NCBI GenBank assembly: GCA_002840835.1
Contig: PHCQ01000052.1
Location: 1 to 36,136 of the forward strand
Direction: 5' to 3'
Source: Betaproteobacteria bacterium HGW-Betaproteobacteria-16
GTDB lineage: Bacteria > Pseudomonadota > Gammaproteobacteria > Burkholderiales > Burkholderiaceae_C
Length of the DNA: 36,136 nucleotides
Below the pieces are notes generated by a model, which saw only the letters and a program-made list of their open reading frames with translations, ran no database searches and was not told the origin of the DNA. Made by a program: the position numbers and the translations under genes. Within the stretch, counting starts at the first letter, position 1. Each line of letters opens with the position of its first letter. Below, piece after piece: positions 24,746 to 32,526 of this stretch.

Positions 24746-26098
24746 TCACCTCATTTTTTTTACATCCAGCGGCGTCACCACCCCCGCCTGGTTGCCCCAC
24801 GACTGGCGGATGTAGGTGGTCACGGCAGCGATCTCGGCGTCGGTGAGCAGGGTGCGAAACGGTGGCATGCCGTAGGGTTGAGGGTGTCCGGCCGTGGCGG
24901 GTGCGAAGCCACCGCTGAGAATCGCCTGGACCGGATTGACCGCAGAGCTCATGGTCACGGCGCGGTTGCCGGCCAGTGCAGGGTAGGCGTCGCGCGCGCC
25001 CTCGCCGGCGCCGCCGTGGCAGTCGATGCAATGGGTTTCGTACAGGCGCTGGCCGATGGCGCGCTCCGGTGCCATGGCAGTAACGGTGGCGGCGGTTGCG
25101 TTTGTGGGCAAGGGCGCCCCACCATCGTCAAGACTTTGCAGGTAGATCGCCATGGCGCGCAGGTCGGCCTCATCCAGATGCTGGGTGCCATGAAACACCA
25201 CCTCGGCCATCGGCCCCATGGTGGAGGCACCCTGCGGCGCATCGCGGGCCACGCCGGTCTGCAGCAGGTGCACCACGTCGTCCAGGCGCCAGTGGCCCAC
25301 ACTGGCTTCGCGGCGATCGTGCAGGGAGGGTGCGTACCAGCCTTGTTCGGCCATCCAGCCGCCGGTGTAATCGGCCCCGCTGCGCACGCCCCCCAGCGCA
25401 TCGCGCGTGGCGTGGCAAGTGGCGCAGTGCCCCAGGCCGCGCACCAGGTAGGCGCCGCGGTTCCATTCGGCGGTGCGGGCCGCCGCCACCGCCGGGCCGG
25501 GTTCGGGCAAGGCGCTTGCGGGCTGGAAATACAGCAGGCGCCATGCCGCCAGCGCAAGCTGGGTGTTGACCGGAAAGCGCAGCGCGTGGGGTGTGTTGGG
25601 CCGGGCCACGGGTGGCTGGCTTTGCAGGAAGGCGAAGAGCGCGTCGCTGTCTTCGCGGGTGATGTGGGTGTAGCTGGTGTACGGAAACACGGGGTTGAGC
25701 AGGCGCCCGTCGCGCGACTGGCCGTGGTGCATGGCGCGCCAGAAAGCATCCGCGCTCCAGCGGCCCAGGCCGTGTTCAGGATCGGGCGTGAGGTTGCCCG
25801 GGAACACCCGCCCGAAGGGAATTTCAATGGCCGCACCGCCGGCATACGCATCACCTCCCTTGGTGGTGTGGCAGGCCGCGCAGTTGCCAGCGCGGGCCAG
25901 GTAGGCGCCGCGTTCCACCAGTTGTGGGGACGGTGCCGGCACATCTCCTGAGACAGGTGGCAATGCCGGCACGTCCAGCTGGCGCACCAGCAACACTGTT
26001 GCGCCCACCAGCATCAGCAAACTCAGGCCCGCCGCCAGCCATAGGAAGCGGCGTGCCTTGCGCGATGCATCGCCCCGAACCCTGACGAGCGTGTTCAC
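24746..26098 (-). CDS. Membrane-anchored triheme cytochrome c
   Basis: A 450-residue cytochrome c. An N-terminal uncleaved hydrophobic anchor spans about residues 17-39 and places the rest in the periplasm. Three heme-binding motifs are present: CAACH (73-77), CATCH (225-229) and CIDCH (357-361). The order of domains resembles the cytochrome subunit of alcohol, gluconate or other dehydrogenase complexes (AdhB-like), which pass electrons from a catalytic subunit to ubiquinone. The start is GTG at 26098, overlapping the upstream cytochrome stop as GTGA. No dehydrogenase subunit is next to it, so its electron donor is unknown. It is translationally coupled to the diheme gene. Confidence 0.87.
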   Translation of the reverse strand: MNTLVRVRGDASRKARRFLWLAAGLSLLMLVGATVLLVRQLDVPALPPVSGDVPAPSPQLVERGAYLARAGNCAACHTTKGGDAYAGGAAIEIPFGRVFPGNLTPDPEHGLGRWSADAFWRAMHHGQSRDGRLLNPVFPYTSYTHITREDSDALFAFLQSQPPVARPNTPHALRFPVNTQLALAAWRLLYFQPASALPEPGPAVAAARTAEWNRGAYLVRGLGHCATCHATRDALGGVRSGADYTGGWMAEQGWYAPSLHDRREASVGHWRLDDVVHLLQTGVARDAPQGASTMGPMAEVVFHGTQHLDEADLRAMAIYLQSLDDGGAPLPTNATAATVTAMAPERAIGQRLYETHCIDCHGGAGEGARDAYPALAGNRAVTMSSAVNPVQAILSGGFAPATAGHPQPYGMPPFRTLLTDAEIAAVTTYIRQSWGNQAGVVTPLDVKKMR

Positions 26099-26835
26099 TG
26101 GCTCACCCCCGCGGCGTGACTGCCACACTTCAATGGCATCGGCTGGGCCGATGCCGGCGCGGGTCGGGTGCTGGCCGGCAGTGCCTGCGCAGCCAGCCAG
26201 CTGGCGGCCGCGCTCACCTCGTCGGCCGACAGGCGCTTCGCAATCTGCCCCATGCAATCAGGCGGGCTGGCATGGCGAAGGCCGGTGCGCCAGGCGCCCA
26301 TCTGGCCAATCAGGTAGTCGCGCGGCAAACCCAGCAGGCCGGGAACGGCCGGGTTGACTCCGGTGAGCGCCTCCCCGTGACAGGCCATGCAGGCGGGAAT
26401 GTCGCGCCCCGCGTCGCCCTGGCGCACCAGCGCTTCGCCGCGCGCCAGCACATCTGCCGGCACGGCCGGCGGCTGCGGCGACGGATACGGCAGGTCCAGG
26501 CCGGCGAAGTGCTCGGCGATGTCGCGCAGGTAGGCGTCAGACAGGTTGTCCAGCAGGCGGGTCATGCCTTCGTTCTGGCGCCGGCCATCGCGGAAATGCA
26601 GCAGCTGGTTGTAGAGGTAATCGGCCGGCTTGCCGGCGATGCGCGGGAAATAACCGCTGCTGGTGGCACGCCCCTGCGCACCATGGCACAAGGTGCAGGC
26701 CATCATGCGCTGGGCCATGGTGTCGGGCACGGTGCGCGCATCGGGCTCAGCGGCCTGTGCCCCGAATGCGGCCAGGGCAAGCCACAATGCGAGACAGATG
26801 GAAACGAAAAAATGGGGAATGGAAACGCGTTGCAT
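26095..26835 (-). CDS. Diheme cytochrome c, c4-like
   Basis: A 246-residue periplasmic cytochrome with a cleavable signal peptide (about residues 1-29, AQA before AEP). Two heme sites, CTLCH (47-51) and CMACH (149-153), sit in similar half domains, as in cytochrome c4. GKPADYLYNQLLHFRDGRR in the first half and LPRDYLIGQMGAWRTGLR in the second are corresponding internal repeats. The unusual Pro/Ala-rich C-terminal tail (STRPAPASAQPMPL) ends beyond the second domain. It overlaps the triheme cytochrome gene by 4 bases, so both are made together as an electron-transfer pair. Confidence 0.88.
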   Translation of the reverse strand: MQRVSIPHFFVSICLALWLALAAFGAQAAEPDARTVPDTMAQRMMACTLCHGAQGRATSSGYFPRIAGKPADYLYNQLLHFRDGRRQNEGMTRLLDNLSDAYLRDIAEHFAGLDLPYPSPQPPAVPADVLARGEALVRQGDAGRDIPACMACHGEALTGVNPAVPGLLGLPRDYLIGQMGAWRTGLRHASPPDCMGQIAKRLSADEVSAAASWLAAQALPASTRPAPASAQPMPLKCGSHAAGVSQ

Positions 26836-26897
26836 GGACTTTTGAAGCTACCACAGCGGCACCACCCGCCTACACTGCCTGGATACCGACCCGGCCC

Positions 26898-27164
26898 ATG
26901 AAACAACCCACCCACACCGCCCCGCCAGCCGGCGCCTTCGACCCGACGCGTTGCCCCCTGTGCGGCGGTGACAACCGCTGCGCCATGGAGATCGAGCACG
27001 CCACCGGCATGCCGCAGCCGCCATGCTGGTGTGTGGCCGCCACTTTCAGCCCGGAACTGATGGCCCGTCTTCCCGCAGAATCGGCGGGCAAGGCCTGCAT
27101 CTGCCCGAATTGCGTGGCGTGCTTCGCGGCCGAAGCACAGGCCCACGCCGCAGGTGACCAATGA
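26898..27164 (+). CDS. Cysteine-rich CWC-domain protein
   Basis: An 88-residue protein with eleven or so cysteine/tryptophan-spaced residues: CPLCGGDNRCAME, PPCWCVAATF and CICPNCVACF. These match the Cys-rich CWC family, named after a central Cys-Trp-Cys, and suggest metal binding, probably zinc. Function is unknown. The ATG at 26898 gives the family start; the longer frame runs back into the divergent cytochrome leader. The next gene overlaps its stop codon (ATGA), so the two are translationally coupled. Confidence 0.85.
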   Translation: MKQPTHTAPPAGAFDPTRCPLCGGDNRCAMEIEHATGMPQPPCWCVAATFSPELMARLPAESAGKACICPNCVACFAAEAQAHAAGDQ

Positions 27165-27400
27165 AATGGCTTGATCGCATTCCGCTGCTCTGGCTGGTGC
27201 TGATTGCGGCGTGGCTGGCGGTGGCACCAGTGGCCCCGGAGCCGCACCTGGTGGAGAAGTTGAGGATGTTGTCGCAAGGTAACCTGCAAAAGCCGATCGA
27301 CATTTTTGACCTGCTGCTGCACAGCGTTCCACTGTGTTTGCTGGTCGCCCGGCTGGTTCGCATGTGGTTGCACCGGGAGCGCGGCACCCAGCAACGCTGA
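27161..27400 (+). CDS. Small two-helix membrane protein, unknown
   Basis: A 79-residue protein with two hydrophobic segments, WLVLIAAWLAVAP (about 10-22) and LLLHSVPLCLLVARLV (about 51-66), separated by a polar loop with EPHLVEKLRMLSQGNLQKP. The loop is amphipathic, and the C-terminus is basic (MWLHRERG), which would place it in the cytoplasm. I do not recognise a named family. It is coupled to the CWC gene and lies 60 bases upstream of a drug-exporter gene. Confidence 0.72.
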   Translation: MKWLDRIPLLWLVLIAAWLAVAPVAPEPHLVEKLRMLSQGNLQKPIDIFDLLLHSVPLCLLVARLVRMWLHRERGTQQR

Positions 27401-27460
27401 GCGGTGCAGGCAAGGGGTAGTGCAAACCCGATAAGCTCGAAGCCTCTGCAACCCGCACCC

Positions 27461-28939
27461 ATGAAGTCCGACGACCACACCCTGCCCACCCTGCGCGAAC
27501 GCTATGGCGAGCGCTACCGCTGGTTGCTGCTGTTGTCGGTGATGGTGGGCACCATGGCGGCCATCATGTCGTCCACCATCGTCAACGTGGCCATTCCCGA
27601 CATGAGCCAGCACTTCGCGCTGGGGCAGGAACGCGCACAGTGGGTGACCTCCGGCTTCATGGCCGCCATGACGGTGTCGATGCTGACCACGCCCTGGTTG
27701 CTCGCGCGCTACGGCTACCGGCGCACGTATTCTGGCTGCATGTGGTTGCTGCTGGTCGGTGGGATCGTGGGCGGCTTCGCGAACAATTTCCCGCTGGTGC
27801 TGGCCGCGCGTGTGGCTGAAGGCCTGGCCGCCGGCGTGGTGCAGCCCATCCCGGCCATCATCATCCTTCGCGCGTTTGAGCCGCACGAGCAGGGGCGCGC
27901 CAGCGGCATCTTCGGCATGGGTGTGGTGCTGGCGCCCGCCATTGGCCCCAGCATCGGTGGCGTGCTGGTCGACGGGTTCGGCTGGCGGTCCATTTTCTTC
28001 ATGGTGGTGCCGTTCTGCCTGGCCTCGCTGTACCTGGCCCGGCGCTTCGTACCCATCACCTCACCCGGCGGCGGTGCGGCCAACCCGCAGGGCGCCGGGC
28101 TGGACTGGCGCGGCCTGATGCTGGCCGGCGGCGGCACGCTGTGCCTGCTCAATGGACTCGTGGAACTGCAGGGCGGCACGCCTGCCACCGGCATGGCGCT
28201 GCTGGGTGTGTCTACCCTGCTGCTGCTGACGTTTGTGTGGCTGCAGCGGCGCACGCTCAAGGCCCGACGCCGCAAGCCGAATGAAGGCGTCGACCCGCTG
28301 ATGAACCTGCTGCTGTTCAACGACCGCCGCTTTGCCATGGGCAGCATCGTGGCCTTCATCTATGGCATCGCCCTCTTCGGCTCCACCTACCTGCTGCCGG
28401 TGTACATGCAGATGGGGCTGGGCCTGTCGGCTTCGTACGTGGGCACCATCCTGCTGCCGGCCGGCCTGGTGCTGGCGGCCACCATTGCCATCGTGGGCCG
28501 CCTGGCCGACCGCCAGCCCACGCACCGACTGGTCAGCATCGGCCTAGTGCTGCTGGCGGCCTCGTTTGCGCTCATGGTGTCCATTGACCTGAGCCGACCG
28601 GGCCAGATCATTCCGCTGCTCATCACCTGGGCCATCCTGGGCCGCATCGGACTGGGCTTCATCCTGCCCTCGCTCAACATCGGCGCCATGCGCGGGCTCG
28701 ACCGCACCTTCATCCCGCAGGGCTCCAGCGTCATCAACTTCCTGCGCATGCTCGGCGGTGCGGCCGGCGTGAGCCTGTGCGGCATCGTGCTGGAATGGCG
28801 CGTGGCCGCCCACGGTGCGCTGCTCGACACGGGTACCACCAGCCCACAGCGCATGGCGGCGTTCAACGAGACCTTTGTCATGCTGGCCGCGATCTGCGGG
28901 TTGGCGATTGTGGCGGCGCTGAAGTTGCGGGACAAATAG
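27461..28939 (+). CDS. DHA2-family MFS multidrug exporter
   Basis: A 492-residue membrane protein of the EmrB/QacA (DHA2) subfamily, with about 14 transmembrane helices. It has the typical STIVNVAIPDM near residue 38, WVTSGFMAAM, LARYGYRRTYSGCMW (motif A region), and the antiporter motif C stretch GMGVVLAPAIGPSIGGVLVDGFGWR. These exporters move lipophilic drugs or fatty acids in exchange for protons. No EmrA-type periplasmic adaptor gene is next to it. The ATG at 27461 is preferred; the extra residues of the longer frame are not membrane-like. It converges on the AraC-type gene. Confidence 0.9.
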   Translation: MKSDDHTLPTLRERYGERYRWLLLLSVMVGTMAAIMSSTIVNVAIPDMSQHFALGQERAQWVTSGFMAAMTVSMLTTPWLLARYGYRRTYSGCMWLLLVGGIVGGFANNFPLVLAARVAEGLAAGVVQPIPAIIILRAFEPHEQGRASGIFGMGVVLAPAIGPSIGGVLVDGFGWRSIFFMVVPFCLASLYLARRFVPITSPGGGAANPQGAGLDWRGLMLAGGGTLCLLNGLVELQGGTPATGMALLGVSTLLLLTFVWLQRRTLKARRRKPNEGVDPLMNLLLFNDRRFAMGSIVAFIYGIALFGSTYLLPVYMQMGLGLSASYVGTILLPAGLVLAATIAIVGRLADRQPTHRLVSIGLVLLAASFALMVSIDLSRPGQIIPLLITWAILGRIGLGFILPSLNIGAMRGLDRTFIPQGSSVINFLRMLGGAAGVSLCGIVLEWRVAAHGALLDTGTTSPQRMAAFNETFVMLAAICGLAIVAALKLRDK

Positions 28940-28940
28940 G

Positions 28941-28975
28941 TCCCGTGCCGACGGCACTGCTCCTTTCAGCAGGGA
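28941..28975. other. Three-way junction hairpin between convergent genes
   Basis: TCCC (28941-28944) pairs with GGGA (28972-28975) and encloses two hairpins, GTGCC-GAC-GGCAC (28945-28957) and TGCT-CCTTTC-AGCA (28958-28971). No base is left unpaired at the junction. It begins 2 bases after the exporter stop codon. There is no T tail, so it is not a standard terminator; it may be a processing or stability element. Confidence 0.45.
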
Positions 28976-29043
28976 CGCAGGAGCAAAGGCTCGCTCACCT
29001 GAAGGGCAGTCTGATCCCCATCGCGCCTTCCGCGCCCATCACG

Positions 29044-30030
29044 TCAATCGATCCGGACGGCTTCCCCAGCCAGCGGCCGCCGCAACATCGCCTCCCGGAA
29101 GTCGCTCGGCGTCAACCCGGTGTGTTCGCGGAACACACGGCTGAAATGGGCACCATTGTTGAAACCCCAGGAGAAGGCGATGTCGGTGATGGTGCGCTGG
29201 GCGTGGGCGGGGTTCTGCAGGTCGCGCATGCAGGCCTGCAGCCGCCTGCGCAGGATGTAGTGCGCTGGCGTGTCGTCTTCTGCGCTGAAGGCGTTGTGCA
29301 GGTGGCGCTTGCTGCAGTTCAGCGCCTGGGCGATGTGGTCCAGGGTGAGGGCGGGGTCACGCAGGTGGCGGCCGATGTGCTCGCGGATGCGGTCGCGAAA
29401 TGCTTCGAGCTGGGTGGTGGCGCTCTCGCGACCCGCGAGTTCCTGCAGCGACAGGCGCACCAGTTCGACGATCAGTTCGCCGGCACCGCGTGCGGCCGCC
29501 TCGCTCATGCTGGGCAGTTCCTGGTAGGTGCTGCGCATGGTTTCCAGCGTCACGCGGGCAATGCCGCTGACACCGCCCACATGTCGCGCCATGAGCGGCT
29601 CCAGTTTCAAGCCGCGCTCGACCAGCTGCTCCTTGGGCAGCATCACGATGAGGTGTTCGACCCGCTCCGGGTTGCCGATCTCGTAGCTGCCGGTGGTGTC
29701 GTAGATGGCCCATCCACCCGGGCGCACCCAGGCTTGCCGGCCTTGTTGCTCCACCGTGGCGCTGCCGCGCCAGGGCGCCACGATCTTCAGGAAATTGCGT
29801 TCGCTGGCACGGGCCAGGCGAGGGCTTTTCAGCACACGGTGGCGGTTGGCTTCCAGCTTGGTCAGCACCACCGAGCCGGCCTGCGTGGCCGCCATGTGGC
29901 CGTCGAAACCGGTGTCACCGTACAGGTCGGATTCCAGCCCGCCAAAGTGGGTCCACACCCAGTCACGCCAGATGGCGGCGCGGTCGCGTGGGGCAACCGA
30001 ATCGGTGCTCATCACGGAGGATGGGGTCAT
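29044..30030 (-). CDS. AraC-family transcriptional regulator
   Basis: A 328-residue regulator. The C-terminal part (about residues 230-318) is an AraC/XylS-type double helix-turn-helix: LTLDHIAQALNCSKRHLHNAF and ITDIAFSWGFNNGAHFSRVFREHTG with TPSDFR. The N-terminal half resembles the AraC_binding_2 ligand domain of FeaR/XylS-like activators (TQAGSVVLTKLEANRHRVLKS; FLKIVAPWRGSATVEQQGRQA). The ATG at 30030 has a CGGAGCC ribosome site. It is divergent from a Liv-type ABC importer whose operon carries an aromatic-type aldehyde dehydrogenase, so it very probably activates that operon. The effector is likely an aromatic or alkyl acid or aldehyde (inference). Confidence 0.88.
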   Translation of the reverse strand: MTPSSVMSTDSVAPRDRAAIWRDWVWTHFGGLESDLYGDTGFDGHMAATQAGSVVLTKLEANRHRVLKSPRLARASERNFLKIVAPWRGSATVEQQGRQAWVRPGGWAIYDTTGSYEIGNPERVEHLIVMLPKEQLVERGLKLEPLMARHVGGVSGIARVTLETMRSTYQELPSMSEAAARGAGELIVELVRLSLQELAGRESATTQLEAFRDRIREHIGRHLRDPALTLDHIAQALNCSKRHLHNAFSAEDDTPAHYILRRRLQACMRDLQNPAHAQRTITDIAFSWGFNNGAHFSRVFREHTGLTPSDFREAMLRRPLAGEAVRID

Positions 30031-30123
30031 GGGCAGGCTCCGTCGGGTGGGTGGAAGGGAAATTATGTGCCCCGCCGTGGCGCTGTGCGAGGGGTGGGGT
30101 TGAGGGTTAACCCGCAGCCATGT

Positions 30124-30187
30124 GCACGTTTTGGCAAGCCGGTTTTGCACGCAGAGCAAAGCCGCCAGTCAGGTGGCGGCCTAGTAT
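30124..30187 (+). promoter_or_regulatory. AraC-type direct repeats and -10 of the ABC operon
   Basis: GCACGTTTTGGCAAGCC (30124-30140) and GCACGCAGAGCAAAGCC (30147-30163) agree at 11 of 17 positions and start 23 bases apart, as direct half-sites of an AraC-family activator would. A -10-like TAGTAT lies at 30182-30187 with no good -35 box; the second repeat covers the -35 place, the class II activator layout. An inverted repeat GCCGCCA/TGGCGGC (30161-30180) fills the spacer. Confidence 0.5.
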
Positions 30188-30222
30188 GGCGGTTGCTCGA
30201 TACCCACAACAGGAGACACACC

Positions 30223-31422
30223 ATGGTTCTTCCCAATCGCCGTCTGGTCATCAAGGGCGCCGCCGCTGCGGTGGGCGCCATGTCCTTCGCCCCGCAGCTC
30301 ATGGCGCAGTCGGCGCCGGTGCGCATCGGGTATTCCATGTCGCGCACCGGTCCCTGGACGGGCGGCGCGCAGGTGAGCCAGGAGCCCAACTACCTGCTCT
30401 GGGCCGAGCAGCAGAACGCCGCAGGCGGTCTTGATGTGAAGGGTGTGAAACGCCAGATCGAACTCATCAGCAGCGACGACCGCAGCGACACCGAAACCGT
30501 GGTGCGCACCTACGAAAAGCTCATGGGCAGCGACAAGGTCGACCTGGTGCTGCCACCCTGGGGCAGCAACGCCAACTTCGCCGTGGCCCCGCTGGCCAAC
30601 CGCTTCCAGTACCCGTTCCTGGCGCCCACCGCATTGAGCAAGCGTCTGGTGGAAATGCGGCTGCCGTACTTCTTCCTGCTGCTGCAGCAGCCGGGCGCCA
30701 TGACCAACGCGCTGGTCGACATGCTCAAGGCCAACGGCGTGAAGACCGTGGCGCTGATCTATGTGGACGACCTGTTCGGTCTGGAGAACTTCGCCGCGTT
30801 CAAGGTGGCGTTGCAGGGCAGCGGCATCACGCTGGTGGAAGACAAGAGCTACCCCGGCGGCGTGAAAGACCTTTCGCCGGTGCTGCGCTCCATGAAGGAC
30901 AAGAACCCCGATGCGTTCGTGGGCTTCACTTACCCGCCCGACACCATCCTGGCCAGCCGCCAGGCCAAGGAAGTGGGCTTCAACCCGAAGTTCTTCTACG
31001 CCTCGGTGGGCACCGCCTTCCAGCTGTACCGCAACGTGATGACCCCCGCCGGCGCCGAAGGTGTGCTGGGCATGGGTTCGTGGAACAGCAAGACCAGCCC
31101 GGGTGCCAAGGCCTACTTCGATGCGCACACCAAGAAGTTCGAAGGCAAGGAACCCGACCGTTGGGCCAGTGGCGCGTGCTGGGCAGGTCTTGAAATCCTG
31201 ACCAATGCCGTGAAGGCCCAGGGCCTGGACCGCAAGGCCATCCGCGACTACGTGGCCGGCACCACCCACAAGACCATCATCGGCGACATCAAGTTCAACG
31301 GCAGCGAGAACGTGGGCACGCCGGGCACGGTGAGCCAGTGGCAGAACGGGGAGTTCGAGGTGGTGTGGCCGAAGAACGTGGCGACAGCGCCCTTGAATCC
31401 CAACAAGCCGGCCTGGAAGTGA
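30223..31422 (+). CDS. Liv-type ABC transporter substrate-binding protein
   Basis: A 399-residue periplasmic receptor of the branched-chain-amino-acid-type family (Peripla_BP_6). The signal peptide NRRLVIKGAAAAVGAMSF (about residues 5-22, cut near AQS) has RR near the start and a Tat-like RRLVIK. The mature protein has IGYSMSRTGPWTGGAQVSQEPN, LISSDDRSDTETVVRTYEKLM and VALIYVDDLFGLENF, which follow the family pattern but differ from classical LivK, so an aromatic or other acid ligand is more likely than leucine. The ATG at 30223 follows AGGAG at 7 bases. It heads an operon with both permeases, both ATPases and an aldehyde dehydrogenase. Repeat copy C starts 2 bases after the stop. Confidence 0.88.
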   Translation: MVLPNRRLVIKGAAAAVGAMSFAPQLMAQSAPVRIGYSMSRTGPWTGGAQVSQEPNYLLWAEQQNAAGGLDVKGVKRQIELISSDDRSDTETVVRTYEKLMGSDKVDLVLPPWGSNANFAVAPLANRFQYPFLAPTALSKRLVEMRLPYFFLLLQQPGAMTNALVDMLKANGVKTVALIYVDDLFGLENFAAFKVALQGSGITLVEDKSYPGGVKDLSPVLRSMKDKNPDAFVGFTYPPDTILASRQAKEVGFNPKFFYASVGTAFQLYRNVMTPAGAEGVLGMGSWNSKTSPGAKAYFDAHTKKFEGKEPDRWASGACWAGLEILTNAVKAQGLDRKAIRDYVAGTTHKTIIGDIKFNGSENVGTPGTVSQWQNGEFEVVWPKNVATAPLNPNKPAWK

Positions 31423-31423
31423 C

Positions 31424-31503
31424 TTGACCCACCCCCGCGCCGCGCCTGCGGCGCGTCACCCCCTCAAGGGGGCAGCGCGTGCGGCCCGGCAAAGCCGGTT
31501 CCG
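31424..31503 (+). repeat. Gene-end hairpin repeat, copy C
   Basis: Three consecutive hairpins between the receptor and LivH-type genes: CGCGCCGC-GCCT-GCGGCGCG (31436-31455, 8 bp), CCCCC-TCAA-GGGGG (31459-31472), and CCGGC-AAA-GCCGG (31486-31498) with outer GCGG/CCGC. It is the clearest copy of the family seen also at 21113, 24660 and 32440. Confidence 0.75.
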
Positions 31504-31538
31504 CCGCGCTACTGGATAACTCCCCCCTCCCTCGTCAC

Positions 31539-32441
31539 ATGTCCTTCTCTGCCTGGCTCGAACTTCTCGCCTCCGGTCTCATCACCGGTGGCATCTATGC
31601 GCTCGTCGCGCTCGGGCTGAACCTGCAGTACGGGCTGATGCGCATCCTCAACATCGCGCACGGCGAGTTCCTGATGGTGGGGGCTTACCTCACCTGGATG
31701 GCGCAGACCTCGCTGGGGCTGAACCCGCTGTTCATGGTGCCGGTGTCGTTCGGCATGCTGTTTGTGCTGGGCTGGGTGGTGCATCGGATGTGCTTCCGCC
31801 GACTCACCGCCACCTCGCCCAACATCGACATCTTTGAAGCGCGCGGGCTCATGGTGGCCTTTGGCCTCATGTTCCTGGTGCAGAACTTCGCTTCGTGGAT
31901 GTGGGGTGGCGACCTGCGCGGCTACGACTTCCTGACCGAGCCGGTGCGCATTCCGCTGCCCGACGGCGCGGCCCAGTTTGCCGGCAACAAGCTGCTGGTG
32001 TTTGCGCTGGCGCTGCTGTTCTCGGGCGCGCTGATCGTGCTGCTGCGCACCACGCTGCTGGGCAAGGGCGTGCGTGCGCTCATGCAGTCACCCACCGGCG
32101 CGCAGCTCATGGGCATCAACACGCGGCAGCTGCACCCGCTGATGTTCGGCATCGGTCTGGGGCTCTCCGGTGTGGCCGGCTGCCTGATCTCAATGGCCTA
32201 CACCATCAGCCCGTCCATGGGCGAGCCCTACACCATCACCGCACTGATCGTGATCACCCTGGGGGGCTTTGGCAGCATGGGTGGTGCGCTGGCCGGTGGC
32301 CTGCTGCTGGGCGTGATCGAAGCCCTGGGCATGCACTTCACCAACCCTTCCCTCAAAGCTTTGTTGAGCTACGTGGTCTTCATCAGCGTGCTGTTGTTGC
32401 GGCCTGAAGGACTGTTCTCGCGCAAAAGCAGGAAAGCATGA
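31539..32441 (+). CDS. livH: Liv-type ABC transporter permease, LivH
   Basis: A 300-residue inner-membrane permease of the LivH family with about eight transmembrane segments. GGIYALVALGLNLQYGLMRILNIAHGEFLMVGAYLTWMA is split by the usual motif NIAHGEF near residue 39. The contact loop for the ATPase is GKGVRALMQSPTGAQLMGI (about residue 187). IVITLGGFGSMGGALAGGLLLGVIEA is the usual C-terminal stretch. The ATG at 31539 is preferred because the frame upstream is within repeat copy C. It pairs with LivM and is separated from it by repeat copy D. Confidence 0.93.
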   Translation: MSFSAWLELLASGLITGGIYALVALGLNLQYGLMRILNIAHGEFLMVGAYLTWMAQTSLGLNPLFMVPVSFGMLFVLGWVVHRMCFRRLTATSPNIDIFEARGLMVAFGLMFLVQNFASWMWGGDLRGYDFLTEPVRIPLPDGAAQFAGNKLLVFALALLFSGALIVLLRTTLLGKGVRALMQSPTGAQLMGINTRQLHPLMFGIGLGLSGVAGCLISMAYTISPSMGEPYTITALIVITLGGFGSMGGALAGGLLLGVIEALGMHFTNPSLKALLSYVVFISVLLLRPEGLFSRKSRKA

Positions 32442-32523
32442 CCCCCACGCTCCTCACTACGTGTACTTCGCTGCCCCCCGAGGGGGCTGTCTGCCCCTTG
32501 GGGCGGCCCGGCGAGACCGACCT
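32440..32523 (+). repeat. Gene-end hairpin repeat, copy D
   Basis: Lies between the livH stop and the livM start. It has the hairpins CCCCC-CGA-GGGGG (32475-32487 region) and GCCCC-TT-GGGGC (32493-32503 region), followed by GGCCCGGC. The order ACCCCC..., C5/G5 hairpin, GGCCCGGC matches copies A to C. The same reading frame as livM stays open through it, but it is unlikely to be translated. Confidence 0.65.
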
Positions 32524-32526
32524 TTC

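Noticed and set aside
28777..31422. An 881-codon open frame that would fuse a long N-terminal part to the ABC receptor
   Set aside because: The upstream part is antisense to the AraC gene, is low in normal protein features and lacks a ribosome site; the receptor has its own signal peptide and AGGAG site at 30223.
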